From Phycisphaeraceae bacterium (GTDB taxonomy: Bacteria > Planctomycetota > Phycisphaerae > Phycisphaerales > SM1A02), in assembly GCA_019636755.1 (NCBI GenBank), contig JAHBWZ010000009.1, positions 62,001-126,000 on the forward strand: a stretch of DNA of 64,000 bases, in the 5' to 3' direction. The notes below the pieces were generated by a model. It was not told the DNA's origin. It saw nothing but the letters and a program-made list of their open reading frames with translations, and made no database searches. The position numbers and the translations under genes are program-made. This document shows, in pieces, positions 18,556 to 26,952 of this stretch (within the stretch, counting starts at the first letter, position 1; each line of letters begins with the position of its first letter).

Positions 18556-18948
18556 GTGATTCACCAGGACACCAGGACGTACAACGAGTCGCAGGCCCCC
18601 GGCGATCAGTCGATCTGCGACCTGCTGGCCCGCGAGATCGATCGCGCGCTGCCGGAGGCCGAGAACAGGGTCTGGCACGCCCATCCCGTCTGGTTCCTGG
18701 ATGGCAACCCGATCGTCGGCTACAGCCGGCTCAAGAATTGCGTCCGCCTGCTGTTCTGGAGCGGCCAGTCCTTTGCCACACCCGGCCTTGCGAGCGAGGG
18801 GAAGTTCAAGGCAGCGGAGGCGCGGTACACCGCAGCCGACCAGGTCGACACGGACCTGGTGCGCAGGTGGCTGGCGGAGTCCCGCGAGATCCAGTGGGAC
18901 TACGCGAACATCGTCAAGCGCAAGGGCAGGCTGGAGCGTCTGAAGTGA
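18556..18948 (+). CDS. DUF1801-family protein (YdhG-like)
   Basis: 130 residues starting at GTG 18556; no in-frame ATG exists upstream within a sensible distance. The sequence ALPEAENRVWHAHPVWFLDGNPIVGYSR and CVRLLFWSGQSF match DUF1801, a small alpha/beta fold of unknown biochemical role related to frataxin-like and iron-binding proposals. A second, unlinked DUF1801 gene lies 340 bp downstream. It starts 50 bp after the kinase gene and may be cotranscribed. Confidence 0.75.
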   Translation: MIHQDTRTYNESQAPGDQSICDLLAREIDRALPEAENRVWHAHPVWFLDGNPIVGYSRLKNCVRLLFWSGQSFATPGLASEGKFKAAEARYTAADQVDTDLVRRWLAESREIQWDYANIVKRKGRLERLK

Positions 18949-18995
18949 CGCGTTCCCGTTCCAGGGTGCCGCGCAGGATCAGGCCGTCGGCCTGG

Positions 18996-19125
18996 ATGCT
19001 CCCGCGGCGCTCGACGGCCGGACCAGGCGAGGCAGTCGCGTGCATCTGTCGCGCTGAGCCAGCGGAAGCGGAAGTTGACGGACGGGGTACTCGGCTGGTT
19101 GAAACCGGTCGGCGGTCGCGAGGTG
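18996..19125 (+). mobile_element. Relic of the 3' end of an IS5 transposase gene
   Basis: Nucleotide sequence such as GTGAGCCAGCGGAAGC-type and CTCGGCTGG(A/T)TGAAAC is shared almost base for base with 23793-23920 in the IS5 element at 22.8-24.0 kb, including the part that encodes EVLGWMKQVGG. The copy is degraded and not open. It separates the two DUF1801 genes. Confidence 0.75.
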
Positions 19126-19285
19126 CCGATGCCCGGTGGGCCAGCGACGGGCGGAGAGCCCACCGCTGCACTGGAGCGTGGCCGGAGAACGGATACAGTG
19201 ATTCCGGTGGTCGACGGCGGGGCCAGCGCCCGTGAAACGCGTTCCGTTCGTCCGACCCGCCTTCGTCGAGCCACCGGAGACCATC

Positions 19286-19813
19286 ATGCCCGCCCGCAAG
19301 CCTGACAGGACCTCCAGGCCCGCAGTCCGCAGGACCTCCGGACGCGCGGCGGCACAGGGCAAGGCTGCCAATGCGCTGCCGGAGTCCATGGTGACCGGCA
19401 AGGCAAGTCCCGCGAAGGCTGCCGCAGGCGACACGCCGGTCTTCGCCTACATCGCCAGCCTGCCGCAGCCGCATCGCGGCATCGCGGAGCGCATCGATGC
19501 ACTCGCGGCCAGGACGCTTCCCGGTCTGCAGCGCTCCGTGAAGTGGGGCATGTCGTACTACGGCGTCGGCGACGGCTGGTGCTTCTGCTGCGGTGGCTTC
19601 GCCGGCCATGTCAAGCTCATGTTCGTGAACGGTGCGGCGCTCGTGCCTGTACCGCCCGTGACACCCGTGGCGATGGGCAAGGCCACGCGCGGCGTGGAAC
19701 TCGAGTCACCGGACGACATCGACGAACGCCAGATCGCCGACTGGATGAAACAGGTTGCGGCGGTACCGGGGGTCGGGAAGACGACGACGAAGGCGAAGGC
19801 GAAGAAGGAGTAG
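19286..19813 (+). CDS. DUF1801-family protein with basic N-terminal extension
   Basis: 175 residues from ATG 19286, preceded by GGAGA. A Lys/Arg/Ala-rich leader of about 50 residues precedes the DUF1801 core (IASLPQPHRGIAERIDALAARTLPGLQRSVKWGMSYYGVG), and a Lys-rich tail (TTTKAKAKKE) closes it. The basic ends suggest nucleic-acid or membrane contact, which is inference. The core motif KWGMSYYG is the family hallmark. Its paralogue lies upstream; sequence identity between them is low. Confidence 0.75.
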   Translation: MPARKPDRTSRPAVRRTSGRAAAQGKAANALPESMVTGKASPAKAAAGDTPVFAYIASLPQPHRGIAERIDALAARTLPGLQRSVKWGMSYYGVGDGWCFCCGGFAGHVKLMFVNGAALVPVPPVTPVAMGKATRGVELESPDDIDERQIADWMKQVAAVPGVGKTTTKAKAKKE

Positions 19814-19904
19814 GCGCGGGCGCGTGGCGCGGGATTGGCACCTCGCTGACGTTCTCGCGCCGACTTCCTGCCCGAGGTCGCTTCCATTCCCAGTCGATCC
19901 GGCA

Positions 19905-19955
19905 CATGACGGCATGCGCGGACTCGTCGATCATCATGCATCTGCCCGGTGTGTG
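19905..19955 (+). mobile_element. Relic of the 5' end of an IS5 transposase gene
   Basis: The stretch GACGGCATGCGCGGAC(T)CGTCGATCATCA matches 22831-22860, the start of the IS5 element, with few changes. It breaks off after about 40 bp. Confidence 0.5.
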
Positions 19956-19982
19956 GCAACACCGTGGGCTGCGTTCCGCTCT

Positions 19983-21137
19983 TCAGGCGACCGGGGGCGT
20001 CATGCCCCACCCGTCATAGAGGACGGCTTCCAGCAAGGTGGTGCGGACCCTGACCAGCAAGGCCCGGAGGTTCCTGAACGGAATCAGCCTCAGGTGCTGG
20101 AGTTGCCCGACAACCAGTCCCGGGTGGACACCGTGCAGGGCTGCGAATTCCTCAATCCTCTGCCTGGAGAAGAGCGGCTTGACTCTGCGGATGAAGTCCT
20201 TGAACTCGTCCGGAGGGACCAGGAACGACGACGCGAACTGGTTCGCGGCACGTTCCTCCGCAGGCAATGCCTCATCCTCTGAGAGGGCCTCCGAATCGAC
20301 AACCAGATCGATGTCGGGACGAAGGACCTTGTCGCGGCCATCGCCGGCGGCGACATGGCCGAGTTCGTGCATGAGGGTGAACCAGAACGAGTCGATCCGA
20401 TCAAACCGCACGGAGAGCGCGACGACAGGGCTCCTGGAGTCCAGCCAGAAGCACGCCCCGTCGATCCGTGTTTCGGGCAGATGCTCCACGACCACGCACC
20501 GCACGCCCAACGTGGCGAGCGCCGTGGGGACCTGGCGGACATCATCAGGATCGGCGAGCAGCGAGCGAAGTCCGAGCACCCTGGCCGGGAACGCGCGGGC
20601 GTCGAACCTGGACGGCTTCAACGTCTGCGCAAGCTGCCGAGCACGGAACAGCCACGCCTGCTGGGCTGGGGTGAACTCGTCAACGTACAACGTGCTCTTG
20701 CGTGCCGCGGCCGAGAAGAAGTCCGGGCGGACATCCAGCGAGTCGACGCCGAAGAACCGCATCACGCGGCTCTCCATCACCTCGACATTGTCCGATTCGA
20801 CGATCCAGCCACGCCGCACCATCTCCTTGATCGGCGCGGCCGTGTACAGCCTCGCACGCCGGGAGACGGCCTCGTCAGGCTTTCCGAGCTTGTGAAGCTG
20901 GTACGCGGCTTCCAGATTGAGCCAGACCTGAGCGCTCGTCCCGAAGGCCTCCCCAAGCTGCTGAGCAGTCTCCGCCGTAAGGGTCCGCTTGCCCGAGATC
21001 AGCTCGCTGACCACGCGCTCCGGCCGCCCCATGATCTCGGCCAGATCGCGCTGTTCCCACCCGCGGGCCTCCAGCTCATCGCGGATGAACTCGCCGGGCG
21101 GGAAGACCTCCACCGGGATGTGCTGCGTGTTGCCCAT
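19983..21137 (-). CDS. higA: HigA-type antitoxin with ImmA/IrrE metallopeptidase domain
   Basis: 384 residues from ATG 21137, preceded by AAGGAG. The N-terminal part (about 1-85) is an XRE-type helix-turn-helix of the HigA/VapI group (PPGEFIRDELEARGWEQRDLAEIMG, LISGKRTLTAETAQQLGEAFGTS). The C-terminal part (about 190-330) is an ImmA/IrrE-like Zn peptidase with the HExxH motif (TLMHELGHVAAGDG) and a downstream acidic segment. In such fusions the peptidase part may control the stability of the regulator. It follows the HigB-like toxin by 11 bp on the same strand and probably represses their joint promoter. Confidence 0.87.
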   Translation of the reverse strand: MGNTQHIPVEVFPPGEFIRDELEARGWEQRDLAEIMGRPERVVSELISGKRTLTAETAQQLGEAFGTSAQVWLNLEAAYQLHKLGKPDEAVSRRARLYTAAPIKEMVRRGWIVESDNVEVMESRVMRFFGVDSLDVRPDFFSAAARKSTLYVDEFTPAQQAWLFRARQLAQTLKPSRFDARAFPARVLGLRSLLADPDDVRQVPTALATLGVRCVVVEHLPETRIDGACFWLDSRSPVVALSVRFDRIDSFWFTLMHELGHVAAGDGRDKVLRPDIDLVVDSEALSEDEALPAEERAANQFASSFLVPPDEFKDFIRRVKPLFSRQRIEEFAALHGVHPGLVVGQLQHLRLIPFRNLRALLVRVRTTLLEAVLYDGWGMTPPVA

Positions 21138-21148
21138 GCGACTCCTTC

Positions 21149-21448
21149 TCAGTGGTAGTCCTCGACCGACACCACCATGACCACTTTCCCACCAGCCTCC
21201 TTGGCCAGCTCCAGAATCAGCCGCCACTGCTCGTTCAGTCGGATCGAGCGCTGATGAGCCCGGTCGCCTTTCAGCTTCTCGAAGTGCAGCGACTTCATCC
21301 TGTACAGATCCCGCTCGTCCACCGCCGCTCGAATGAACTGGATCTTCTTTCGGAAACTCCGAACGACATCGTCCCCGAACTCCCTGGCTCGGAAACCCGG
21401 GTCAGACTCCAGCCGTCGCAGCCGATCGTCGGCGAAACGGACTTCCAT
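21149..21448 (-). CDS. higB: HigB-type toxin (RelE/ParE superfamily)
   Basis: 99 residues. HigB toxins are ribosome-dependent mRNA endonucleases kept inactive by HigA. The sequence fits the family: FADDRLRRL at the start, LHFEKLKGDRAHQRSIRLNEQWRL in the middle and VEDYH at the end. Toxin-before-antitoxin order is characteristic of higBA. A good promoter and a palindromic operator lie directly upstream. Confidence 0.9.
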   Translation of the reverse strand: MEVRFADDRLRRLESDPGFRAREFGDDVVRSFRKKIQFIRAAVDERDLYRMKSLHFEKLKGDRAHQRSIRLNEQWRLILELAKEAGGKVVMVVSVEDYH

Positions 21449-21455
21449 GATTCGG

Positions 21456-21483
21456 AGAGTACCAGCCAGATCGCGTAAGTCAA
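21456..21483 (-). promoter_or_regulatory. higBA promoter (TTGACT, 16 nt, TACTCT)
   Basis: On the minus strand TTGACT (21478-21483) and TACTCT (21456-21461) are 16 nt apart, and TACTCT ends 7 nt before the higB ATG. It is the best sigma-70-like promoter in the window and implies an almost leaderless mRNA. Confidence 0.75.
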
Positions 21484-21491
21484 TGCCCGAC

Positions 21492-21508
21492 TTTACACGA
21501 TGTGTAAA
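21492..21508. promoter_or_regulatory. Palindromic operator, probably bound by HigA
   Basis: TTTACAC-GAT-GTGTAAA is a perfect inverted repeat with 7-bp arms and a 3-bp spacer, directly upstream of the -35 hexamer of higBA. A half-similar GTATAC lies just beyond it. HigA proteins repress their own operon through such sites; the assignment here rests on position and symmetry. Confidence 0.7.
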
Positions 21509-22272
21509 TCGGTACAGTATACGCTTCGGATCGGCGTCGGGTTCTGCCGTTGAGGGGGGGTCTGGTGGCCAGGGCCGTGCTTGGGCGGGTGCGGAACCCC
21601 GGCTGCGAGCCTCCGAACGGTGCCGGTCCTAGTGGAGGAGGACCGGGGAACTGGGTCAACAGCCTGCTGAACCCCCTTGCCACCCAAAGGGGCGCCGGCC
21701 TGATCCGAGGCGCGCTTGAGGGCATGGACCGTTGGATCGCGGGGAAGCCCGTGCCCGGTCGAGTGACCTCAGTGACTCGCGCTGATTGCGGCGGGACTGC
21801 TCCGGCCAGCGGCGCCACCGGGTCAGCGTGCTCGAGCAGCCACGGTTACGTCTCAGCGATCGACTCACTTCGGCCGCTGTCGGGCACACCACCATGTACA
21901 GTTGCTTCCCGCATCCGGGGGGGCACCAGGCGCGAGCCAAAATCGCGATGCTGAGTACGCGTTCGAAGTCAGGTGCATTTGAAGCGCCTTGAGGTTCGTG
22001 GGCTACATCTTCGTCGGTGCACGGGCGTGAACTGCTCCGGGAACATCGTGGTCGAAGACCATACGGCGACCGAGCCGGGATTCCGCTTCGCCGCCGGAGC
22101 GCCGGGTGCACGATCTCGCCTTCGCCTCCCCTCCCGAACTTCCGGCTCGATGAGACCCAGGCGGACCGCCCGCGACTTCCAGCGCCGCCGCCCGGTTCTA
22201 CAGAACTCGGACAGCTCGGGACGGACAGTGACCTGAAGCGTTCCGCAGTTACAATGGCCACCTGCTACCGCC
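21509..22272. other. Intergenic region, no gene recognised
   Basis: 764 bp with shadow frames only. A TACAAT at 22250-22255 may be the -10 of the next gene. A short stretch (GGTCAACAGCCTGCT near 21655) recurs at 24165, before the AT-richer membrane-protein gene. Confidence 0.45.
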
Positions 22273-22809
22273 ATGGCCTGGTCACTGACTCATCATCCGA
22301 TCGCCGAACGCGAGCGCCTCGATCGCTTCCTTCTGGCGATCGGCAAGTCGCTCTATCTTGCCGCAGGCTACGAGGTCAAGTGTCGTGTAGTGCTGCGCAT
22401 CGCCCGCATAGCGCATGAGCTTCGCAACGGGCATGCACTACCAGGCGCTTCTGCGATCTGCGAGGCGATGAGAAAGAACATGCTCGGTACGACGCTGCGG
22501 GAGCTACAGAGGCTCACACCGAGCATGAGGGACGCGAGCGCTACCGTACTCGAGCGCGCCAGAGATGCTCGCAATTTCATCGCGCATGAAGCGGCGTGGC
22601 TGGGACCGCTATTCGCCGTAACCACGCCCTCTCTCGATGAGAAGCTCCTGGCGTTGCATGACGCCGTCGCGGCACTGGCTGCTGGCGATAATCTGGTCTC
22701 GCAGTGGATCTATGAAATCGAAGAGCGTGAGCCCGCACCCTTCACGATTCGAACCGCGTATCCGCAGTGGGTGGAGGATTGGGTGTTCGCCAGAGAAGAT
22801 GGGTTGTGA
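22273..22809 (+). CDS. HEPN-like helical protein of unknown function
   Basis: 178 residues, mostly helical. It does not belong to a family I can name. It contains RDARNFIAHEAAWLG: an R-N-x3-H motif inside a helix, which is the hallmark of HEPN ribonucleases and their antitoxin-associated relatives. The N-terminal helices and the small size also fit. It lies in a defence-like setting, between higBA and an IS5 element. TACAAT 17 nt before the ATG is a possible -10. No partner nucleotidyltransferase (MNT) or antitoxin is adjacent, so the toxin role is inference. Confidence 0.6.
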   Translation: MAWSLTHHPIAERERLDRFLLAIGKSLYLAAGYEVKCRVVLRIARIAHELRNGHALPGASAICEAMRKNMLGTTLRELQRLTPSMRDASATVLERARDARNFIAHEAAWLGPLFAVTTPSLDEKLLALHDAVAALAAGDNLVSQWIYEIEEREPAPFTIRTAYPQWVEDWVFAREDGL

Positions 22810-22836
22810 CCAGCCGCTGATCGGGTAGAAGACGGC

Positions 22837-24016
22837 ATGCGCGGACACGTCGATCATCAGCCGAATCTGTCCGTCCACATCAATCTCCATCCACGAACTC
22901 GTCCCGGCGGATCACCCGCTGCGGGCCATCAAGCGGATGGCCGACGAGGTTCTTGCCGCCATGAGCCGGACGCTGACGGCGGCATATGCGACGAGATCCG
23001 AGGGTGGTCGGCGGAGCGCGCCGCCGGAGCGACTGCTCAAGGCCCTGCTGCTGATGAGCCTGTACTCCATCCGCTCGGAGCGGGCACTCTGCGAGCGGAT
23101 CACGTTCGACATGCTCTTCCGGTGGTTCCTGGACATGACGCCGGACGAGCCCTGCTTCGACCACAGCACGTTCAGCGTGAACCGGGAGCGGCTGCGCCGG
23201 CTGAAGGTGACGGAGAAGTTCAGTGACCGGATCGTGCTGATGGCGTATGAAGCAGGCCTCCGGACCGAGGATCACTTCTCGATCGACGGTTCACCGCTGC
23301 AGACCCACGCATCGCTGCAGAGCCTGAAGCACATCGAGCAGTTGCGGCAGTCGGCCGCGGAGCAGAGCGATCAGGACGGTCCGGAGACCGGTGCCGGGTC
23401 GGGCCCGAAGGATGGGAACGCGTGGGTGAACTTCCGCGGTGAAAAGCGGAGCAACCGGACGCACCGGAGCGGGACGGACCCGGAGGCCCGTCTGTACACG
23501 AAGACGAGCGGGGTGGCGTACCTGCAGCACATGATGCACGTCGTGACGGAGAATCGTCACGGGATCGGCGTGGCGATCATGGCCAGCCGGGCGGACGGAT
23601 ACGCGGAGCGGAAGTCGTACGTGCGGCTGGTGGATCGGGTCCGTCGTCGGATGGGGATCAGGCCCAGGACGCTCGGGACGGACAAGGGATACGACTGTGC
23701 GGAGCTTCTGCATGCACTGGAAGAGCGCGGCGTCCGTCCGCATGTGGCCTCTCGCCTGACGAAGAAGATGAGGACTGAGGCTGACGACGATCCGGCGCTG
23801 CACGCCCGACGGCGGAACCAGGCGAGGCGGTCGCATCCATCCGTCGCGGTGAGCCAGCGGAAGCGAAGGCTGACGGAGGAAGTGCTCGGCTGGATGAAAC
23901 AGGTCGGCGGCCTGCGCCGCGCCCGGGTCTCCGGGCGATGGACGATCCAGCAATTGGCCGAGATTGCTCTGTCTGCCCTGAACCTGCTGAGAGTCGCCCG
24001 GCTGCAGGCGACATAG
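22837..24016 (+). pseudogene. IS5-family transposase, frameshifted near its N-terminus
   Basis: The main frame (from 22937, 359 residues) carries the DDE core: HFSIDGSPLQTHAS (first D), TLGTDKGYD (second D) and EEVLGWMKQVGGLRRAR (E), plus the NFRGEKRSNRTH linker typical of IS5 transposases. The natural N-terminus (MRGHVDHQPNLSVHINL) starts at ATG 22837 in another frame; the join to HELVPADHPLRAIKRM requires a one-base shift near 22890-22900. The product is therefore split unless the shift is a sequencing error or is programmed. Ends and target duplication were not resolved. Confidence 0.85.
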
Positions 24017-24220
24017 CACGCGCCAGCCGATGCCGATCCGGTCAGAATCGTCCCGGACGAGCCTGATCGGTGTCGGGAATCAGCAGATCACGCGGCGAGA
24101 ATCGCGGGCCGCCATGCACGCGAGGTCCGGAGGAACGCGGTATCGTGGCGTGGTGAGGGGAAGGTCAACAGCCTGCTAGACGTTAGGTGAGCCAGTGCGA
24201 CCTCGGAGAAGTACTTCAGA
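24017..24220. other. Right flank of the IS5 element, no gene recognised
   Basis: About 200 bp that should include the right end of the IS. It ends in GTCAACAGCCTGCTAGACGTTAGG, part of which also occurs near 21655. Confidence 0.35.
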
Positions 24221-24787
24221 ATGAGCGAGCTAATCTGGTTCTCGATTCCAGGGGCAATTGGCATTCTGGCTCTTCACTTAGCGTTCCCTGATGTATCTAG
24301 GAGCAGCGATCTGCTCGCGGTCGCGTCGGCGCCGGTGGTTGGATTCATCCTTCACCAACTCTATCGGACCTTCTTCGAGTGCAACCGTGGCTGGGAGACA
24401 GATGCCCGACCCGTTATCGCTCTCATCCGGAGTACATACCGGCTCCCGAAGTCAGAGAAGGACCACCCCTTCCTTATCTGGGAAATGACCTTCTACTCGG
24501 CCGGCATCCCCGATGCGTTCCGCGCGCACAATCGCAGTTCATGGCACTACGTGATGTCGTTTCGCTCCGTGGCATTTGCATCCGCACTGTCAGGGGTAGC
24601 GCTGGCTTGCCTCACCTGGTTCCGGGGTAGCTCAACACTCACGCTCCCATACCTCGGCCTCTTCGCCGCGCTCTTCGGCCTGTTCTGGGCGAAGAGCCGG
24701 CTGACCTACCGGTCACTGACCATGCAAGAGTGCGCGGCGTTTCACCTATATCGAACGAGCTTTGACCGCACCCGCGCGCGCCTTTAG
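24221..24787 (+). CDS. Hypothetical multi-pass membrane protein
   Basis: 188 residues, not recognised. Hydrophobic segments lie near residues 5-22 and 30-46, then a pair near 113-132 (FASALSGVALACLTWF) and 138-158 (PYLGLFAALFGLFWA). The codon use is noticeably less GC-biased than the neighbours (many A/T third positions), and it follows an IS5 element, so recent acquisition is likely. A GGAG about 13 nt before the ATG could serve as ribosome-binding site. No conserved partner is adjacent. Confidence 0.6.
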   Translation: MSELIWFSIPGAIGILALHLAFPDVSRSSDLLAVASAPVVGFILHQLYRTFFECNRGWETDARPVIALIRSTYRLPKSEKDHPFLIWEMTFYSAGIPDAFRAHNRSSWHYVMSFRSVAFASALSGVALACLTWFRGSSTLTLPYLGLFAALFGLFWAKSRLTYRSLTMQECAAFHLYRTSFDRTRARL

Positions 24788-24843
24788 CAGACTGTCGAGA
24801 TTCCCTACCCATGACTTACCAGAAAGCGCCCCTGCCTCCCATT

Positions 24844-24905
24844 CGGCAGAAGACAGAATGCACTGAAACGTCGCTGATCATGTGTCCTGTACGTCCATAT
24901 CAACC
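24844..24905 (+). mobile_element. Diverged copy of the IS5 left end
   Basis: About 60 bp (AGAAGACAGAATGC...ACGTCG...GTCCATATCAACCT) align with 22827-22892 of the IS5 element at roughly two of three positions, including equal spacing. The similarity stops near 24905. It is suggestive only. Confidence 0.4.
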
Positions 24906-25580
24906 TAGGAGTAGTTCGTTCAGCTTGCGGTTCACGCAGGCGTCTTTGGCATGCTTGCCGTTCTTGACGGCGTGTCGGCCATAGAGAGCGGGCCGGACAA
25001 GGGCAGGCTGGAGCTCACATATCGGCGAGGCAGCGCGCAGCACCTTCTTACTGATGCGCGTCAGGAGTGTCTTCACGACCTCTACCAGAGTCAGGTTTAC
25101 GAGCAGGTGTTCGGCCCGACAGACCAATGATGGTCGAGTGGCCGGCTGCCGCACGCGACTGCGCGCTGGACATTGCATCAATCGATCAGGACCGGACGTC
25201 GACGACTCATCTGGCGGAGCAGCCATGCAGTGAACGCGGCGAAGCGCCTGCCACCCCCCCCAGAACGGATCGAACAGCGCGCCAACGCGACAGCCGACTT
25301 CCCGCGCACGCTCAATCGTCCGAGAGCCAGCCGGAGAGGATCCCGGGACTCGCTCGATCCCTGTAAAGGAGCTTCGCGAGTTGCTCAATCGATCGTCCGG
25401 CCGACTCCCGCGGGCGGCCGTGGCATTTTCATTTGGCGGGGGGATGCCGCCGTCAGACGGCAATGGCGTTTTGACACGACTGCTCCGACGAGCGCGCCCA
25501 CCGGATCCACCACGCGCCCCTGACCAACAGACTCACCCGCACACCCCACCTCCCCTGCCCGAAGAAACAAAAACCACGGC
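24906..25580. other. Intergenic region, no supported gene
   Basis: A minus-strand frame (24900-25463, 187 codons) has a less Arg-rich end (NLTLVEVVKTLLTRISKKVLRAAS) and might be a decayed gene, but I recognise no family and no ribosome-binding site. Confidence 0.35.
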
Positions 25581-26099
25581 ATGACACCAACCCGGTTCAC
25601 CATCAGCATCGGTGGCCTTCCGAAGGTCACGCTTCTCGAGCGGCTCAGGAACGCCGGCGTCGAAATCAACGCCATCGGGCTCGAGTTGTTCGAGGACGAT
25701 CGCTTTCAGACACTCGACGGCGTTTCCGTCATCGCGCTCGTCCGGACCACCGTGGCGGACCTGGGTCTCCGGGACGGGGGCGTCTTCGTGCATGTTGTTC
25801 AAGCCGCCCGGGCGCGGGGCCTGGCGCTGTGTCCACTGGAAGTCGGGCCGTCTCTCAGGCTCGTCATGACTGATCAGGCCGAGGGGGCTCGTGGCTTCGA
25901 GCAGACGCCGCACAGGGCACCACCCGGTTCGATCACCGTGCTCTCGCCCCCGCTGCGCGAAGACCGGGACGAGTACCGGGGCTTCTACCTGCGCCGCATC
26001 GACGGCATACTCTGGCTGCGCGGCTTCCGGGCGGAGGCCGGCCACGTCTGGCGGCCCGAGGACATGCTCGTTCTTGCCAGCGTGGTCGATGCGCCGTGA
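25581..26099 (+). CDS. Conserved hypothetical protein
   Basis: 172 residues. I recall similar uncharacterised bacterial proteins with the same pattern (FTISIGGLPKVTLLERL at the start, then ALCPLEVGPSLRL, then APPGSITVLSPPL and GFYLRRIDGILWLRGF at the end), but no function is known to me. There is no signal peptide or membrane segment. ATG 25581 is directly followed by the conserved N-terminus. It lies 93 bp upstream of a DUF1697 gene on the same strand. Confidence 0.7.
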   Translation: MTPTRFTISIGGLPKVTLLERLRNAGVEINAIGLELFEDDRFQTLDGVSVIALVRTTVADLGLRDGGVFVHVVQAARARGLALCPLEVGPSLRLVMTDQAEGARGFEQTPHRAPPGSITVLSPPLREDRDEYRGFYLRRIDGILWLRGFRAEAGHVWRPEDMLVLASVVDAP

Positions 26100-26191
26100 C
26101 GTCTCGCGCAACCGCACCGCCAGCCGGCGCTCTGCGGCTGTCCCGGCTCGATCATCCATCCCCCCCACTCACCCCCGCACACCCGGACACC

Positions 26192-26743
26192 ATGCCCACC
26201 CCGGCACCGCGCCTCGCCCTCTTCCGCGGCATCAATGTCGGTGGTCGGAACCAGGTCCCGATGAAGGGCCTGGTGTCGCTGATGGAGTCGGTGGGACTGT
26301 CCAGTGTCAGCGCCTGCCTCCAGAGCGGGAACGTCGTGTTCCGGACCGCGCGTGCCGATGTTCCCGCGCTCGTGACGGAGATCCAGGACGCGGTCCAGTC
26401 GCGTCATGGCTTCCGTCCGGAGGTGCTGCTCCTGGACGGGCCGGCCCTGGAGAAGGCGATCGCCGGGAACCCGTTTCCAGAGGCCGATGCCGCGCCGACC
26501 AGCGTGCACCTGACGTTCCTCTCCTCGATCCCGGTCGATCCCGATCTCGAGGCGCTCGAGCGCGTTCGCGGGCCGGGCGAGCGCTTCGTGCTCAATGACC
26601 GGGTCTTCTATCTCCATGCACCCGACGGGATCGGCCGATCGAAACTCGCGGCGCGCATCGAGCGGTCCCTCGGCGTCTCCGGAACGTCGCGCAACTGGCG
26701 GACGGTCGTCACGCTTCGGCAGATGATGCAGCGATGCCCATGA
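26192..26743 (+). CDS. DUF1697-family protein
   Basis: 183 residues. The family N-terminus ALFRGINVGGRNQVPMKGL and the following SVSACLQSGNVVF are diagnostic; the C-terminal FYLHAPDGIGRSKLAARIER and TSRNWRTVVTLRQM also match. The biochemical role of DUF1697 is unknown. Start ATG 26192 is placed just before the conserved RLALFRGIN; the frame continues upstream with low-complexity sequence. Confidence 0.88.
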   Translation: MPTPAPRLALFRGINVGGRNQVPMKGLVSLMESVGLSSVSACLQSGNVVFRTARADVPALVTEIQDAVQSRHGFRPEVLLLDGPALEKAIAGNPFPEADAAPTSVHLTFLSSIPVDPDLEALERVRGPGERFVLNDRVFYLHAPDGIGRSKLAARIERSLGVSGTSRNWRTVVTLRQMMQRCP

Positions 26744-26859
26744 GCGCGAACCGGGCGGGCGCCAGGGACGGATCTCGCGCGCCGGCGCACGGCCTGATCT
26801 CGCGTTCCGATCGCGGCGGCGCCCCGCGTGCGTACCCCGCGCCGCGCCGCGTCTTCTGA

Positions 26860-26865
26860 TATTCT
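26860..26865 (+). promoter_or_regulatory. Possible -10 of the sdh operon (TATTCT)
   Basis: TATTCT lies 87 nt before the sdhC start. Unlike the nearly leaderless genes, this one has a leader of about 80 nt and a strong AGGAGG. Confidence 0.4.
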
Positions 26866-26952
26866 CCGGTGGCCCCCGGGCGCGGCTGGTGCCGGCCGGC
26901 TCCCGCCGTCCCATGCCCGGGCGGGCTCGGAATCGAGGAGGATCCCGAACCG

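Noticed and set aside
24160-24195. GTTAGGT before the AT-richer membrane-protein gene as an integron attC core site
   Set aside because: No matching R-Y-Y-Y-A-A-C partner or inner stems are found within 150 bp, and no integrase is present.
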